This document shows, one piece after another, positions 35,913 to 44,909 of a stretch of 64,000 bases of DNA (position 1 is its first letter; each line of letters opens with the position of its first letter). The stretch spans positions 41,554-105,553 of the forward strand of contig JANXZG010000135.1 of the NCBI GenBank assembly GCA_025355645.1. The letters are read 5' to 3'. The position numbers and the translations under genes are program-made. The stretch comes from Gammaproteobacteria bacterium (GTDB lineage Bacteria; Pseudomonadota; Gammaproteobacteria; Steroidobacterales; Steroidobacteraceae). The notes under the pieces are model-generated. The model searched no databases and was not told where the DNA came from. It saw only the letters and a list, made by a program, of their open reading frames with translations.

Positions 35913-37383
35913 TGGCTTTTTGCCAGGATGTCGTCAGCTGATCGCGCCGGGGGCCCGGCATCTGCGGGCACCAGCGTTTCGCGACGCTCCAATTTGCGAC
36001 CAGGTCAGCCGTTCCCCGCCAGAAACCCACGGCAAGGCCTGCTGCATAGGCCACTCCCAGCGCGGTGGTCTCCGCGACAGCCGGGCGCACCACATCGATG
36101 CCCAGGATGTCGGACTGGAATTGCATCAGCGTCTGATTTGCGACCATGCCACCATCGACCCGCAACTCGTTCAGGCGCAGACCCGAGTCCTGCTCCATTG
36201 CGACCAGGACTTCGCGCGTCTGGAATGCCGTGGCTTCGAGCGCCGCGCGGGCGATATGCCCACGATTGGCATAGCGGGTAAGTCCGGCAATCACCCCGCG
36301 CGCAGTGTGCTTCCAGTGCGGTGCGTAAAGACCCGAAAATGCCGGCACGAAATAAACATCACCGTTGTCCTCCACTTCCAGCGCAAGGCGCTCTATGTCG
36401 GCGCTGGTCTCGATCATATGCAGGTTGTCGCGCAGCCACTGCACGACCGCGCCTGCGATCGCGACGGAACCTTCAAGCGCATAGACGGCCGGCTTCCCCT
36501 CAAAGCGATAGGCAACCGTCGTGATGAGTCCTGCATGTGATGTCACGGGCTTGGTTCCGGTATTCATGACCAGGAAACATCCCGTTCCATAAGTATTCTT
36601 CGCCTGGCCAGGCTCAAAACAGGTCTGGCCCACCAGCGCGGCGTGCTGGTCACCGAGAATGCCGGCAAGGGTGACTTCCTCGAGTGGGGCCACCTTGATC
36701 TCACCGTGCCGCGCGCCGGAGCAAACGATGCGCGGCAGCACTGCGCGCGGAATACGAAAAGCGCTCAGCAGCTCTGGATCCCAGTCAAGCGTCGCCAGGT
36801 TCATCAGCTGCGTGCGGCTCGCGTTGGTCACGTCCGTGATGTGGGCGCCGCCCTGCGCACCCCCAGTCAGGTTCCAGGCCAGCCAGGTGTCGATCGTGCC
36901 AAATAGCGCATCGCCGCTTTCGGCAAGCCTGGCCGCACCGTCGACATTTTCCAGCAGCCACTGCAGCTTCAGGGCGCTGAAATAACTCGCCAGTGGCAAG
37001 CCGGACTGCGCGCGAAAGCGATCGAGGCCGCCCTCGCGCTGGTAGTCGGCGACACGCGCCTCCACGCGCATGTCCTGCCAGACGAGCGCGTTATGCAACG
37101 CCCTGCCGGTGCGCCGATCCCAGAGCACAGTGGTCTCACGCTGGTTGGTGATGCCGATCGCCGCCATGTCGGTGGCGCGATGGCCCGCCTTGCGCATGGA
37201 CTCTGCAATGACCTGCAAGGTGTTGGTCCAGATCTCGCCGGCATCATGCTCGACCCAGCCCGGCTTTGGATAAATCTGGCGATGTTCGCGCTGCGCGCTC
37301 GCGACTACGCTGCCGGCGTGATCGAATATCATGAAGCGCGTGCTGGTCGTGCCCTGGTCGATCGCGCCGACGAACTGGCTCAT
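35884..37383 (-). CDS. glpK: Glycerol kinase
   Basis: FGGY-family kinase of about 499 residues that phosphorylates glycerol to glycerol 3-phosphate. It begins [86 protein letters not shown] and [17 protein letters not shown] are all family blocks. The ATG at 37383 is preferred; five upstream codons are open. glpF and glpD are not adjacent. The gene is divergent from the deacetylase with only 35 bases between starts, and its 3' end lies inside the fsr coding region. Confidence 0.96.
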   Translation of the reverse strand: MSQFVGAIDQGTTSTRFMIFDHAGSVVASAQREHRQIYPKPGWVEHDAGEIWTNTLQVIAESMRKAGHRATDMAAIGITNQRETTVLWDRRTGRALHNALVWQDMRVEARVADYQREGGLDRFRAQSGLPLASYFSALKLQWLLENVDGAARLAESGDALFGTIDTWLAWNLTGGAQGGAHITDVTNASRTQLMNLATLDWDPELLSAFRIPRAVLPRIVCSGARHGEIKVAPLEEVTLAGILGDQHAALVGQTCFEPGQAKNTYGTGCFLVMNTGTKPVTSHAGLITTVAYRFEGKPAVYALEGSVAIAGAVVQWLRDNLHMIETSADIERLALEVEDNGDVYFVPAFSGLYAPHWKHTARGVIAGLTRYANRGHIARAALEATAFQTREVLVAMEQDSGLRLNELRVDGGMVANQTLMQFQSDILGIDVVRPAVAETTALGVAYAAGLAVGFWRGTADLVANWSVAKRWCPQMPGPRRDQLTTSWQKAIKRTLDWTS

Positions 37384-37418
37384 TGGATTTTCCATCACAT
37401 CTAAAATACCCTGCAGCC

Positions 37419-38450
37419 ATGATAACCGTATATTCGCCGGAGCATCGACTGCGCGACGCCCGCACTGAATTGCATCGCGGCGAGTTGGTCAAGCCGTTCG
37501 AATGCCCCGAACGCGCGCAATACGTGATCGATCGCGTACGCAGCGAGCACTTGGGCCAGGTGATTGCGCCGCACACCTTTGGCCGCGCACCGCTGCTTCG
37601 AGTGCATGGGGCCGGCTATGTCGAGTTCCTGGCGAGCGCCTGGGTAGAATGGCTGGCCACGGGCGCGCGCTGCGAGGCGATACCGGATTGCTGGCCGGCG
37701 CGACGCATGACGCAACGCGTGCCGGTAGCGATTGCCGGCAAGCTGGGGTATTACGCAATGGCCTGCGAGACCTCGATCAGTGCGGGCACCTGGGAGGCCG
37801 CGTGTATATCCGCGGACGTCGCGCTGACCGGCGCGCAGCAATTGAGCAGCGGTGCGCGCGGTGCCTTTGCACTGTGCCGGCCGCCCGGGCACCACGCCGG
37901 CCACGATCTTTACGGTGGTTACTGCTTCCTGAACAATGCCGCCATTGCGGCGCAGTACCTGCGTGACCGCGGCGCCGTACGCGTCGCGATCCTCGATGTG
38001 GATTATCACCATGGCAATGGCACCCAGGATATTTTCTATGACCGCGGCGATGTCCTGGTCGCCTCGTTGCACGGTGATCCGGCCACCACATTCCCGTACT
38101 TCTCCGGTTACGCCGACGAGACGGGCTCGGGCACGGGCGCGGGCTTCAACATGAACTTGCCGCTGCCGGGCGGGACGGGTTTCGGCAAATGGACCGAGGC
38201 GCTTCAAGCAGCGCTCGGACAAATCAGCAGCTTTGGCGCCGATGCGCTGGTAGTCTCGCTGGGGGTCGATACGTTCGTCGGCGATCCGATCAGTGCGTTC
38301 ACGCTTGGCTCGCCGGATTTCGGCACCTACGGGGCCCTGATCGGCCAGTTGGGCCTGCCGACCCTCTTTGTCATGGAAGGGGGCTATGCCGTCGCCGAAA
38401 TTGGCCTTAATGTCGTCAACGTACTATGCGGATTCGAAGGACAAACATGA
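37419..38450 (+). CDS. Histone deacetylase family protein, acetylpolyamine amidohydrolase-like
   Basis: Zinc-dependent deacetylase of 343 residues. It starts [20 protein letters not shown], as do acetylpolyamine amidohydrolases. The catalytic His dyad lies in [20 protein letters not shown], zinc ligands in [16 protein letters not shown] and [11 protein letters not shown], and the late tyrosine loop is [12 protein letters not shown]. These enzymes remove acetyl groups from polyamines or related amines, allowing re-use or catabolism. The stop overlaps the start of the downstream amidase (ATGA), so the pair is coupled and possibly acts on one acylated amine. Confidence 0.9.
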   Translation: MITVYSPEHRLRDARTELHRGELVKPFECPERAQYVIDRVRSEHLGQVIAPHTFGRAPLLRVHGAGYVEFLASAWVEWLATGARCEAIPDCWPARRMTQRVPVAIAGKLGYYAMACETSISAGTWEAACISADVALTGAQQLSSGARGAFALCRPPGHHAGHDLYGGYCFLNNAAIAAQYLRDRGAVRVAILDVDYHHGNGTQDIFYDRGDVLVASLHGDPATTFPYFSGYADETGSGTGAGFNMNLPLPGGTGFGKWTEALQAALGQISSFGADALVVSLGVDTFVGDPISAFTLGSPDFGTYGALIGQLGLPTLFVMEGGYAVAEIGLNVVNVLCGFEGQT

Positions 38451-39973
38451 GCGAGCCTCGAGATCTCTCCCGCCGCGAATTCGTCGCCGGCGCAACCGCC
38501 GCAGTCGCCGTGTCGGCGGCCGGCGCGAGTGTCGGCGCGGGCACAGACAGCCTGAATGCCGCACTAACCGATCTTGGTGCGCTTGAGGCGGTCGGCCGCA
38601 TGACACGCGGCGAGTTGAGCGTCGAGCGCTATGCGGAGGCGCTTCTGGCCCGATGCGGTGCGGTCAAATCGCTGAACGCGTTCATTACGCTGGACCCTGT
38701 CCGGGTCCTGGCCGATGCGCGCGCTCGCGATCGCGAGCGGCGCGAAGGTAAGCCCCTGGGCGCGCTGTTTGGTCTGCCGATCCCGGTCAAGGACAGCGTG
38801 TGTACGCGCGATTATCCGACCACGGCGGGCACGCCGGCACTGCGCCATTTCCGGCCCAAGGATGATGCACCGGTCGTCGCGAGCCTGCGCGGCGCAGGCG
38901 CGATCGTGCTCGGCAAGACCAACCTGCATGAACTGTCCTATGGCTGGACCAGCAACAACCTGGCGTTCGGCGCCGTGCATAACCCTTATGATCCGGCGCG
39001 CATCCCCGGCGGCAGCAGCGGCGGTACCGCGGCAGCCATCGCCGCGCACATGGCGCCCCTCGGCGTAGCCGAGGATACCGAAGGCTCGATTCGCGTACCA
39101 GCGGCGCTGTGCGGACTCGCTGCGCTGCGGCCCTCGACTCGACGCTACCCGACGACGGGCTGCGTGCCGATCTCCGCGCTGTTCGACCAGGTCGGCCCGC
39201 ATGCCCGCAACGTGGCGGACCTCGCGCTGTTCGATGCAGTCGTCGCAAAAGATCCGGCGCCGCTGGCCGCGATTGATTTGCATGGCTTGCGCCTCGGAGT
39301 TGTCCGCGATTATTGGTTCAAGGGTCTGGATAGCGAGGTTGAACGAATCACCGCCAGCGCGCTGCAGCGGCTGACCGATGCCGGCGTCGTGCTGCTCGAG
39401 TCGACCCTGCCGACCCTGCAGGCGCTGATCGACCAGTCGACTGCGCAAATCCAGAATCACGATGTGCGATTGTCGCTCGCGCGTTTCCTGAAGGAATACC
39501 ATGCGGGCGTCACGCTCGAGGAGCTGCTCGCGCAGGCGAGCCCCGATATCCAGTCGACCTTCAAGAGCGACATCCTGCCGGGAGCGAAGAATTTCGTGGC
39601 GGAGGATGTCTACGCCAGGGCGCGCGATAAAATCCTGCCGGCGCTGCACTCATTGTTCCGGGATTACTTCGCAAGGCAGAAGACCGACGCGATCGTCTTT
39701 CCGGCGACTATGGTGCCTGCGCCGCTGATCGGCGATGAGGACATGCTGAACGTGAACGGACAGCAGGTCTCATTTACAACGGCGATATCACGCAACATCG
39801 ATCCGGGAAGCACAACTGGACTGCCGGGCCTCGTGCTGCCTGCCGGTCTTACTGCGGCCGGCCTGCCGGTCGCGCTGGAGTTCGACGGGCCCGCAGGCAC
39901 CGATCGCCGGTTGCTCGCGATCGGTGTCGCGCTCGAAAGCGTACTCGGCCAGCTACCACCGCCGAAGGTTTAA
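38447..39973 (+). CDS. Amidase signature enzyme with Tat signal
   Basis: About 508 residues. The N-terminus has a Tat motif SRREFVAG followed by an Ala-rich hydrophobic stretch, so export is likely. The amidase signature triad is visible: Lys in GLPIPVKDSV (about residue 115), cis-Ser in PGGSSGGTAAAI and the nucleophile region EDTEGSIRVPAAL. Canonical enzymes have DTGGS where this one has DTEGS, an unusual glutamate next to the nucleophile. GAAGGA precedes the ATG at 38447, which overlaps the deacetylase stop. The substrate is unknown; resemblance to indoleacetamide hydrolases is loose. Confidence 0.88.
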   Translation: MSEPRDLSRREFVAGATAAVAVSAAGASVGAGTDSLNAALTDLGALEAVGRMTRGELSVERYAEALLARCGAVKSLNAFITLDPVRVLADARARDRERREGKPLGALFGLPIPVKDSVCTRDYPTTAGTPALRHFRPKDDAPVVASLRGAGAIVLGKTNLHELSYGWTSNNLAFGAVHNPYDPARIPGGSSGGTAAAIAAHMAPLGVAEDTEGSIRVPAALCGLAALRPSTRRYPTTGCVPISALFDQVGPHARNVADLALFDAVVAKDPAPLAAIDLHGLRLGVVRDYWFKGLDSEVERITASALQRLTDAGVVLLESTLPTLQALIDQSTAQIQNHDVRLSLARFLKEYHAGVTLEELLAQASPDIQSTFKSDILPGAKNFVAEDVYARARDKILPALHSLFRDYFARQKTDAIVFPATMVPAPLIGDEDMLNVNGQQVSFTTAISRNIDPGSTTGLPGLVLPAGLTAAGLPVALEFDGPAGTDRRLLAIGVALESVLGQLPPPKV

Positions 39974-39979
39974 ACGCCC

Positions 39980-40906
39980 TCAGCTGGTGGCCAGGCGCCG
40001 GAATGCGCCGGGCGGCCCATTCCATTCCACCCGATCCGGATGCAGCAGGTGCGCGAGCAGCACGCTGCCCTCGACGACCCGCAAGCCAGGGCGTGCAAAA
40101 TAACTGTTGGCATCGACGACGTAGACTTCTCCGCTGCGCACGGCGGGCAGCTGCTGCCAGCCCGGCAGATCCGGCAGACTTTGCGCGAGCCTCGCGGCCT
40201 TCTCGAGGCCATAGCCGCAGGGCATCAGCACTAGCACGTCGGGCGCGAAATGCTGCACTCGCTCCCAGGCTATGCGAACCGAGTCGCTGCCGCGGCGCGC
40301 AAGCTCGTCCGTGCCGCCTGCAACATCGATCATCTCCGGCACCCAATGTCCGCAACAGTACGGCGGATCAAGCCACTCCATGCAGAATACGCGCACGCGA
40401 TGCGCGGCGGCCCCGGTCCTGGCCGCGATGTCCGCAAGGCGCGCCCGCGCAGCGGCGATCAGCTGCCTGGCACGTGCCGAGGTGCCGGTCGCCTCTCCGA
40501 GTTCATGCACGTTCGTGAAAATGCCCTCGAGCGACTTGGGCGACATCGACAGGATCCGCGGTCGCGTCGGTAGGCTCGCGATCAGCTGGTTGGCCTCGGT
40601 CCCCGACGCGGCACAGACCTGGCAAAGATCCTGCGTCAGGATCAGGTCCGGCGCGAGCTCACGGATCGCCGCCTCATCAAGCTCGTACAGGCTTTGGCCG
40701 TCGCGCAGTCTTTGCGCGACCTTCACGTCGATCTCGGCCTGCGCCATATGCTCAACGGCCAACGCCGGGCGCACGACGACCGGCTTCGATTTCGCTGCCG
40801 CCGGATAATCGCATTCGTGACTGACCGCAACGAGCTGAGCGCCGAGGCCCAGCTCGAATGCCATCTCGGTGGCACTTGGCAGGAAAGAGATGATGCGCTG
40901 AGGCAC
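39980..40906 (-). CDS. Cobalamin-binding-like (BtuF/FepB type) protein without signal peptide
   Basis: 308 residues with the class III periplasmic-binding fold: RIISFLPSATEMAFELGLGA, LVAVSHECDYP, LAPDLILTQDLCQVCAASGTE, MSPKSLEGIFTNVHELGEAT and FAPDVLVLMPCGYGLEKAAR. The family is annotated as cobalamin-binding, and family members of this style often lack a signal peptide, as here, so the protein may be cytoplasmic. It lies 12 bases after the dimethylglycine dehydrogenase stop on the same strand and is probably co-transcribed. It ends six bases from the convergent amidase. Substrate is inferred, not shown. Confidence 0.8.
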   Translation of the reverse strand: MPQRIISFLPSATEMAFELGLGAQLVAVSHECDYPAAAKSKPVVVRPALAVEHMAQAEIDVKVAQRLRDGQSLYELDEAAIRELAPDLILTQDLCQVCAASGTEANQLIASLPTRPRILSMSPKSLEGIFTNVHELGEATGTSARARQLIAAARARLADIAARTGAAAHRVRVFCMEWLDPPYCCGHWVPEMIDVAGGTDELARRGSDSVRIAWERVQHFAPDVLVLMPCGYGLEKAARLAQSLPDLPGWQQLPAVRSGEVYVVDANSYFARPGLRVVEGSVLLAHLLHPDRVEWNGPPGAFRRLATS

Positions 40907-40918
40907 GAGGGCGCCCGC

Positions 40919-43336
40919 CTAGCCGCGCAGCCGCAGGCCCTGCGGGTCGTAGGGAGGCTCCGCCAGGATGCGCGCGGGCCGGCGTTCACCGACAACGTGC
41001 ACATCGACCGCGGCGCAGGCTTCCGCCACCGGCCGCTCGACGTATGCAAGTGCCAGGCTTTTCTTTACGTGATGCCCGTAGGTGCCGGAGGTGACGAACC
41101 CGACGCGCCGCTCGCCGATCCACACCGGCTCATACCCACTGACATCCGCATCCCGCGCATCAATCGCAATCAACACGAGGCGCTGGTCAGGACCCTTGGC
41201 GCGCTCGGCAAGCGCTGCATTGCGTCCGATGAAATCCCCTTTGTCGAATGCGATGAAGCGCTCGAGCCCGGCCATCGCGGCCGTGTAGCCCTGCGAGTAT
41301 TCGAGCGACCAGACGCCATAGCCTTTTTCGAGGCGCAAGCTGTCCTGCGCGCGCATGCCGATCGGGCGCATGCCAAGGGGCACTCCTTCCTGCATCAGTA
41401 CATCAAACAGCGCGCGCTGCTGCGAGGCGGGCACCGTGATCTCAAAGCCGAGTTCGCCAGTCAGCGAGAGGCGCGCGACGATCGCGCGCGCCAGGCCTAC
41501 ATCGATCGAGCGGGCTGACATGAACGGGATGGCCTCGTTGTCGACGGGCGCGCGCGTCGTGCGTGCAAGTATCTCGCGCGCCTTCGGGCCCGACAACGAG
41601 AAGCCGAGCCAGCTTTCGGACAGGTTCTCGATCGAAACGCCGGTGGGCGGCAGGTGCGTGCGCAACCAGCGCAGGTGCCACTCCTGCAGGTAATAGGAGC
41701 CGATCAGCCAGTAGCGATCCTGCGCAAGGCAGGTCACGGTCAGGTCCCCGAGCAACTTGCCGCCTGGCGTGAGCATCGGCGCGAGCCGGATGCGGCCGAT
41801 CGCCGGTAAGGTATTCGCCAGCAGCTGATCCAGCCAGGCGGCGGCGCCCGAACCGGTGACCTCATAGCGCGCGTACACGCCAGTATCCAGCAGGCCGGCC
41901 GCGGCGCGGGTCGCGGCCACTTCCTGGCCGACGACCGCATGCGCATTGGAGCGGCGCAACGAGGGGACTTCAACAAAATCTGGCAGTCCCGGCGTGAAAA
42001 ACTGCGGCGTCTCCATGCCCCATACGACGCCAAAATGGGCACCGCTGGCGCGCTGCGCGTCGTAGGACGGGGTCATTTTCAACGGCCGTCCGGCGGGTAG
42101 CTCCTCGTTGGGGTAGGCCATGACAAAGCGCCGCGCGTAGAACTGTGCAGTCGTCTCGCGCAGGTAGCGCTCGCCGCTCGCGAATGCCCCGTAGCGTGCG
42201 ACATCCATGCCGAATATGTCCGCGCCCGGGTCCCCGTCGACGATCCAGTGCGACAGTACCAGCCCGATTGCGCCGCCCTGGGAGAATCCCGACATGCAAC
42301 CGCAGGCGGTCCAGTAATTGCGCAGCCCGGGCACGGGTCCCACCAGAGGATTTCCATCCGGTGTGAAGGTGAATGCGCCATTGACCCAGCGGCGGATCCC
42401 TGCGCGCTGCAGCGTCGGGAAGCGGGCGAAGCCGATTGAAAGCTCGCTACTGATGCGATCGATATCCTCCGGGATCAGGTCCATGCCGTAATCCCACTCC
42501 GCACCTTCCGGTTTCCAGTGGCGTGGATCGCGCTCATAAACACCGAGCAGCACGCCTTGGCGCTCCTGCTGCAAGTAGGTGAACCCCTCGAGGTCCGTAA
42601 CGCAGGGCATCTCGCCCTTGCGGGAAACAAGTTCCGGCAGGTCCTCGGTGATCAAATAATGGTGCTGCATCGGCATGATGGGCAGATCGAGGCCGACCAT
42701 GCGTCCGACGCGTCGCGCCCACAGGCCCGCCGCATTGACTACATGCTGCGCATTGACGACGCCCTGCTCTGTCTCGACGCGCCAGCTGCCATCTGCCAAC
42801 GACGCCAGCGACAGCACGCGGTTACGCAGGATGACGTCCGCGCCGCGTTTTTTCGCAGCGCCCGCAAAAGCATGTGTCGTGCCATGCGGATCGACCTTGC
42901 CTTCATGCGGATCGTACAGTCCGCCGAGCAAGCCGGCCGGATCGACAATCGGGCAATCCGCGACGATCTCCTCGGGCGTCGCGAGGCGCGTGCCGATGCC
43001 CAGCGTCTCATACACCGCCCACTCGGCCTTGAGCCACTCCCAGCGCGCAGGCGTCGTCGCAATGCTATAGCCACCGAGCATGTGCATGCCGACATCCTGC
43101 CCGCTTTCCTTCTCGATCTCGCCGTACAACTTGATCGTGTACGACTGCAGAGCGGCAATGTTCGGGTCATCATTCAGCGCGTGAAATCCGGCCGCCGCAT
43201 GCCAGGTCGAGCCCGCCGTCAGTTCCGCCCGCTCGATCAGCGCCACATCGGTCCAGCCGAGGCGCGTCAGGTGATATAGCACGCTCGTGCCCACGATGCC
43301 GCCACCGATGATGAGGACCCGATAATGACTCTTCAT
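40919..43336 (-). CDS. FAD-dependent dimethylglycine/sarcosine dehydrogenase family protein
   Basis: 805 residues in two halves. The N-terminal FAD oxidoreductase has VLIIGGGIVGTSVLYHLTRL and the likely flavin-attachment region ELTAGSTWHAAAGFHALN. The C-terminal GcvT-like folate domain has YEVTGSGAAAWLDQLLANTL, LGFSLSGPKAREILARTTRA, LRLEKGYGVWSLEYSQGYTA and VGFVTSGTYGHHVKKSLALA. Family members demethylate N-methylglycines and hand the carbon to THF or release formaldehyde, with electrons going to ETF. The ATG at 43336 is chosen because the upstream codons lack homology. It is divergent from soxB by 62 bases. Confidence 0.92.
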   Translation of the reverse strand: MKSHYRVLIIGGGIVGTSVLYHLTRLGWTDVALIERAELTAGSTWHAAAGFHALNDDPNIAALQSYTIKLYGEIEKESGQDVGMHMLGGYSIATTPARWEWLKAEWAVYETLGIGTRLATPEEIVADCPIVDPAGLLGGLYDPHEGKVDPHGTTHAFAGAAKKRGADVILRNRVLSLASLADGSWRVETEQGVVNAQHVVNAAGLWARRVGRMVGLDLPIMPMQHHYLITEDLPELVSRKGEMPCVTDLEGFTYLQQERQGVLLGVYERDPRHWKPEGAEWDYGMDLIPEDIDRISSELSIGFARFPTLQRAGIRRWVNGAFTFTPDGNPLVGPVPGLRNYWTACGCMSGFSQGGAIGLVLSHWIVDGDPGADIFGMDVARYGAFASGERYLRETTAQFYARRFVMAYPNEELPAGRPLKMTPSYDAQRASGAHFGVVWGMETPQFFTPGLPDFVEVPSLRRSNAHAVVGQEVAATRAAAGLLDTGVYARYEVTGSGAAAWLDQLLANTLPAIGRIRLAPMLTPGGKLLGDLTVTCLAQDRYWLIGSYYLQEWHLRWLRTHLPPTGVSIENLSESWLGFSLSGPKAREILARTTRAPVDNEAIPFMSARSIDVGLARAIVARLSLTGELGFEITVPASQQRALFDVLMQEGVPLGMRPIGMRAQDSLRLEKGYGVWSLEYSQGYTAAMAGLERFIAFDKGDFIGRNAALAERAKGPDQRLVLIAIDARDADVSGYEPVWIGERRVGFVTSGTYGHHVKKSLALAYVERPVAEACAAVDVHVVGERRPARILAEPPYDPQGLRLRG

Positions 43337-43398
43337 TGCTGCCGACTCCCGTGCCAAGTGGGCGCACTGTAATCGTTTCTGCGACAATGCGCAGCACC

Positions 43399-44670
43399 AT
43401 GCAGACTCCCCGCCCGCGCTATTCCGCCGCCGCTTTGCTGCGCGCGCGCTTCAGCCGGCACTTCTGGAAACCGTTGTGGAATCCTGCAAAGCCGCAGGAC
43501 CATTACGACGTGGTGATCGTTGGAGCGGGCGGGCATGGGCTCTCCACCGCCTATCACCTGGCGCGCGATCACGGCATCAAGCGGATCGCGATCGTCGAGA
43601 AGAACATCCTGGGCTACGGCAATGTCGCGCGCAACACGACGATCGTGCGCTCGAACTACCTGTTGCCCGAGAACCATTATTTTTACGAGGACTCGCTGCG
43701 TCGCTACGAGGGACTTTCGCGCGAGCTCAACTATAACGTGATGTACAGCCCGCGCGGCGTCGTGGACCTTGCGAATTCCGACGATGAAATGGTAGCGCTT
43801 GCGCGCCGCGGAAATGCGATGCGCCTGGCCGGCATCGATGCGCAGCTGCTCGACAGGCCAGGGCTCGTGCGCTTCGCCCCCGAGCTCAATCCTTATCTGC
43901 CGCGCCGCTATCCGATCATGGGCGGCCTCGTGCAGCGCCGCGCCGGCACCGTACGCCATGATGCCGTCGCATGGGGCTATGCGCGTGCTGCGGCCGCGCT
44001 CGGGGTCGACATCATCGAACGCTGCGAGGTGCTGGGTCTGACCACGCAGGCGGGTGTTGCGAGCGGGGTCGAGACAAGCCTCGGGCACATCCGGGCGGAT
44101 CGCATCGTATTCGCCGTGGCGGGACACACCGGCGCAATCGGCACCATGCTGGGCATACCGCTGCCGGTGGAGACTCACCTGTTGCAGGCGATGGTAAGCG
44201 AGCCGATCAAGCCGCTGGTCGGCTCGGTACTCATATATATGTACGGCCACGCCGAGGTTTACATCACGCAGTCCGATCGCGGCGGCCTGGTGATGGGCGG
44301 CGCGCTCGATGGCATGCCTTCCTATACCCGCGAGCCGGCGTGGCATCGGCTCGAGGAAATCGTGCAGAGCGCGGTCGCCTTGCTGCCGCAGATCGCGGGC
44401 GTCAAGATCCTGAGGCACTGGGCCGGCACCAACGACCAGACGATGGACGGCAGTCCGCTAATCGACCGACTGAAGTACGACAACGTGTTCCTGAATGGCG
44501 GCTGGTGCTACGGCGGCTTCAAGGCGATCCCGGCCTCCGGCGCCGCCTGTGCGACGCTCGTCGCAACCGGCACTGCGCCAGACCTGATCCGAAATTTCCG
44601 GTTGTCGCGTTTTGCAAGCGGTCACATGATCGATGAAAAAGGCGCAGGGCCCTATCCGGTGCGCCAGTGA
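43399..44670 (+). CDS. soxB: Sarcosine oxidase beta subunit
   Basis: 423 residues. Beta subunit of the heterotetrameric enzyme that oxidises sarcosine to glycine. FAD motif VVIVGAGGHGLSTAYHL (about residue 40). The region GTVRHDAVAWGYARAAA matches the site where FMN is bound covalently through a histidine in characterised enzymes. AGTNDQTMDGSPLID and LNGGWCYGGFKAIPASG are typical of the C-terminus. The ATG at 43399 (MQTPRPRYSAAALL) fits the usual N-terminus; another at 43387 is possible. First gene of soxBDAG; its stop overlaps soxD by four bases. Confidence 0.95.
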   Translation: MQTPRPRYSAAALLRARFSRHFWKPLWNPAKPQDHYDVVIVGAGGHGLSTAYHLARDHGIKRIAIVEKNILGYGNVARNTTIVRSNYLLPENHYFYEDSLRRYEGLSRELNYNVMYSPRGVVDLANSDDEMVALARRGNAMRLAGIDAQLLDRPGLVRFAPELNPYLPRRYPIMGGLVQRRAGTVRHDAVAWGYARAAAALGVDIIERCEVLGLTTQAGVASGVETSLGHIRADRIVFAVAGHTGAIGTMLGIPLPVETHLLQAMVSEPIKPLVGSVLIYMYGHAEVYITQSDRGGLVMGGALDGMPSYTREPAWHRLEEIVQSAVALLPQIAGVKILRHWAGTNDQTMDGSPLIDRLKYDNVFLNGGWCYGGFKAIPASGAACATLVATGTAPDLIRNFRLSRFASGHMIDEKGAGPYPVRQ

Positions 44671-44909
44671 GCCTCTTTACTTGCCCGTTTTGCGGATCGC
44701 GCAACCTCGAGGAATTTTCCTTCCACAAGACGCTGCCAAATGTCGCGGGCGGCGCCTTCGAGGAGATCTATCTGCGCCGCGATGCGCCATCGCACAGCGA
44801 TGAACACTGGCAGCATCGCTACGGCTGCCGCGCGTGGCTGCGCGTGCAACGCAATCCCTCCAGCGGCGAAGTGTTCGCAGTGGAGCTGCTGACGGGGACA
44901 AAGCCATGA
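44667..44909 (+). CDS. soxD: Sarcosine oxidase delta subunit
   Basis: 80 residues. The small delta subunit binds zinc in known enzymes. It begins SLFTCPFCGSRNLEEFSFH and has the typical EEIYLRRDAP and HWQHRYGCRAWLRVQRNP, with candidate zinc ligands C6, C9, H and C in the last block. The start is GTG at 44667, overlapping soxB (GTGA), and the stop overlaps soxA (ATGA). This coupling supports equimolar assembly. Confidence 0.94.
   Translation: MSLFTCPFCGSRNLEEFSFHKTLPNVAGGAFEEIYLRRDAPSHSDEHWQHRYGCRAWLRVQRNPSSGEVFAVELLTGTKP

Noticed and set aside
38564..39649. 361-codon open frame antisense to the amidase
   Set aside because: The amidase frame has all catalytic motifs; the antisense product has none.
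43333..44418. 361-codon open frame antisense to soxB
   Set aside because: soxB is complete and coupled to soxD; the antisense product is unrecognisable.
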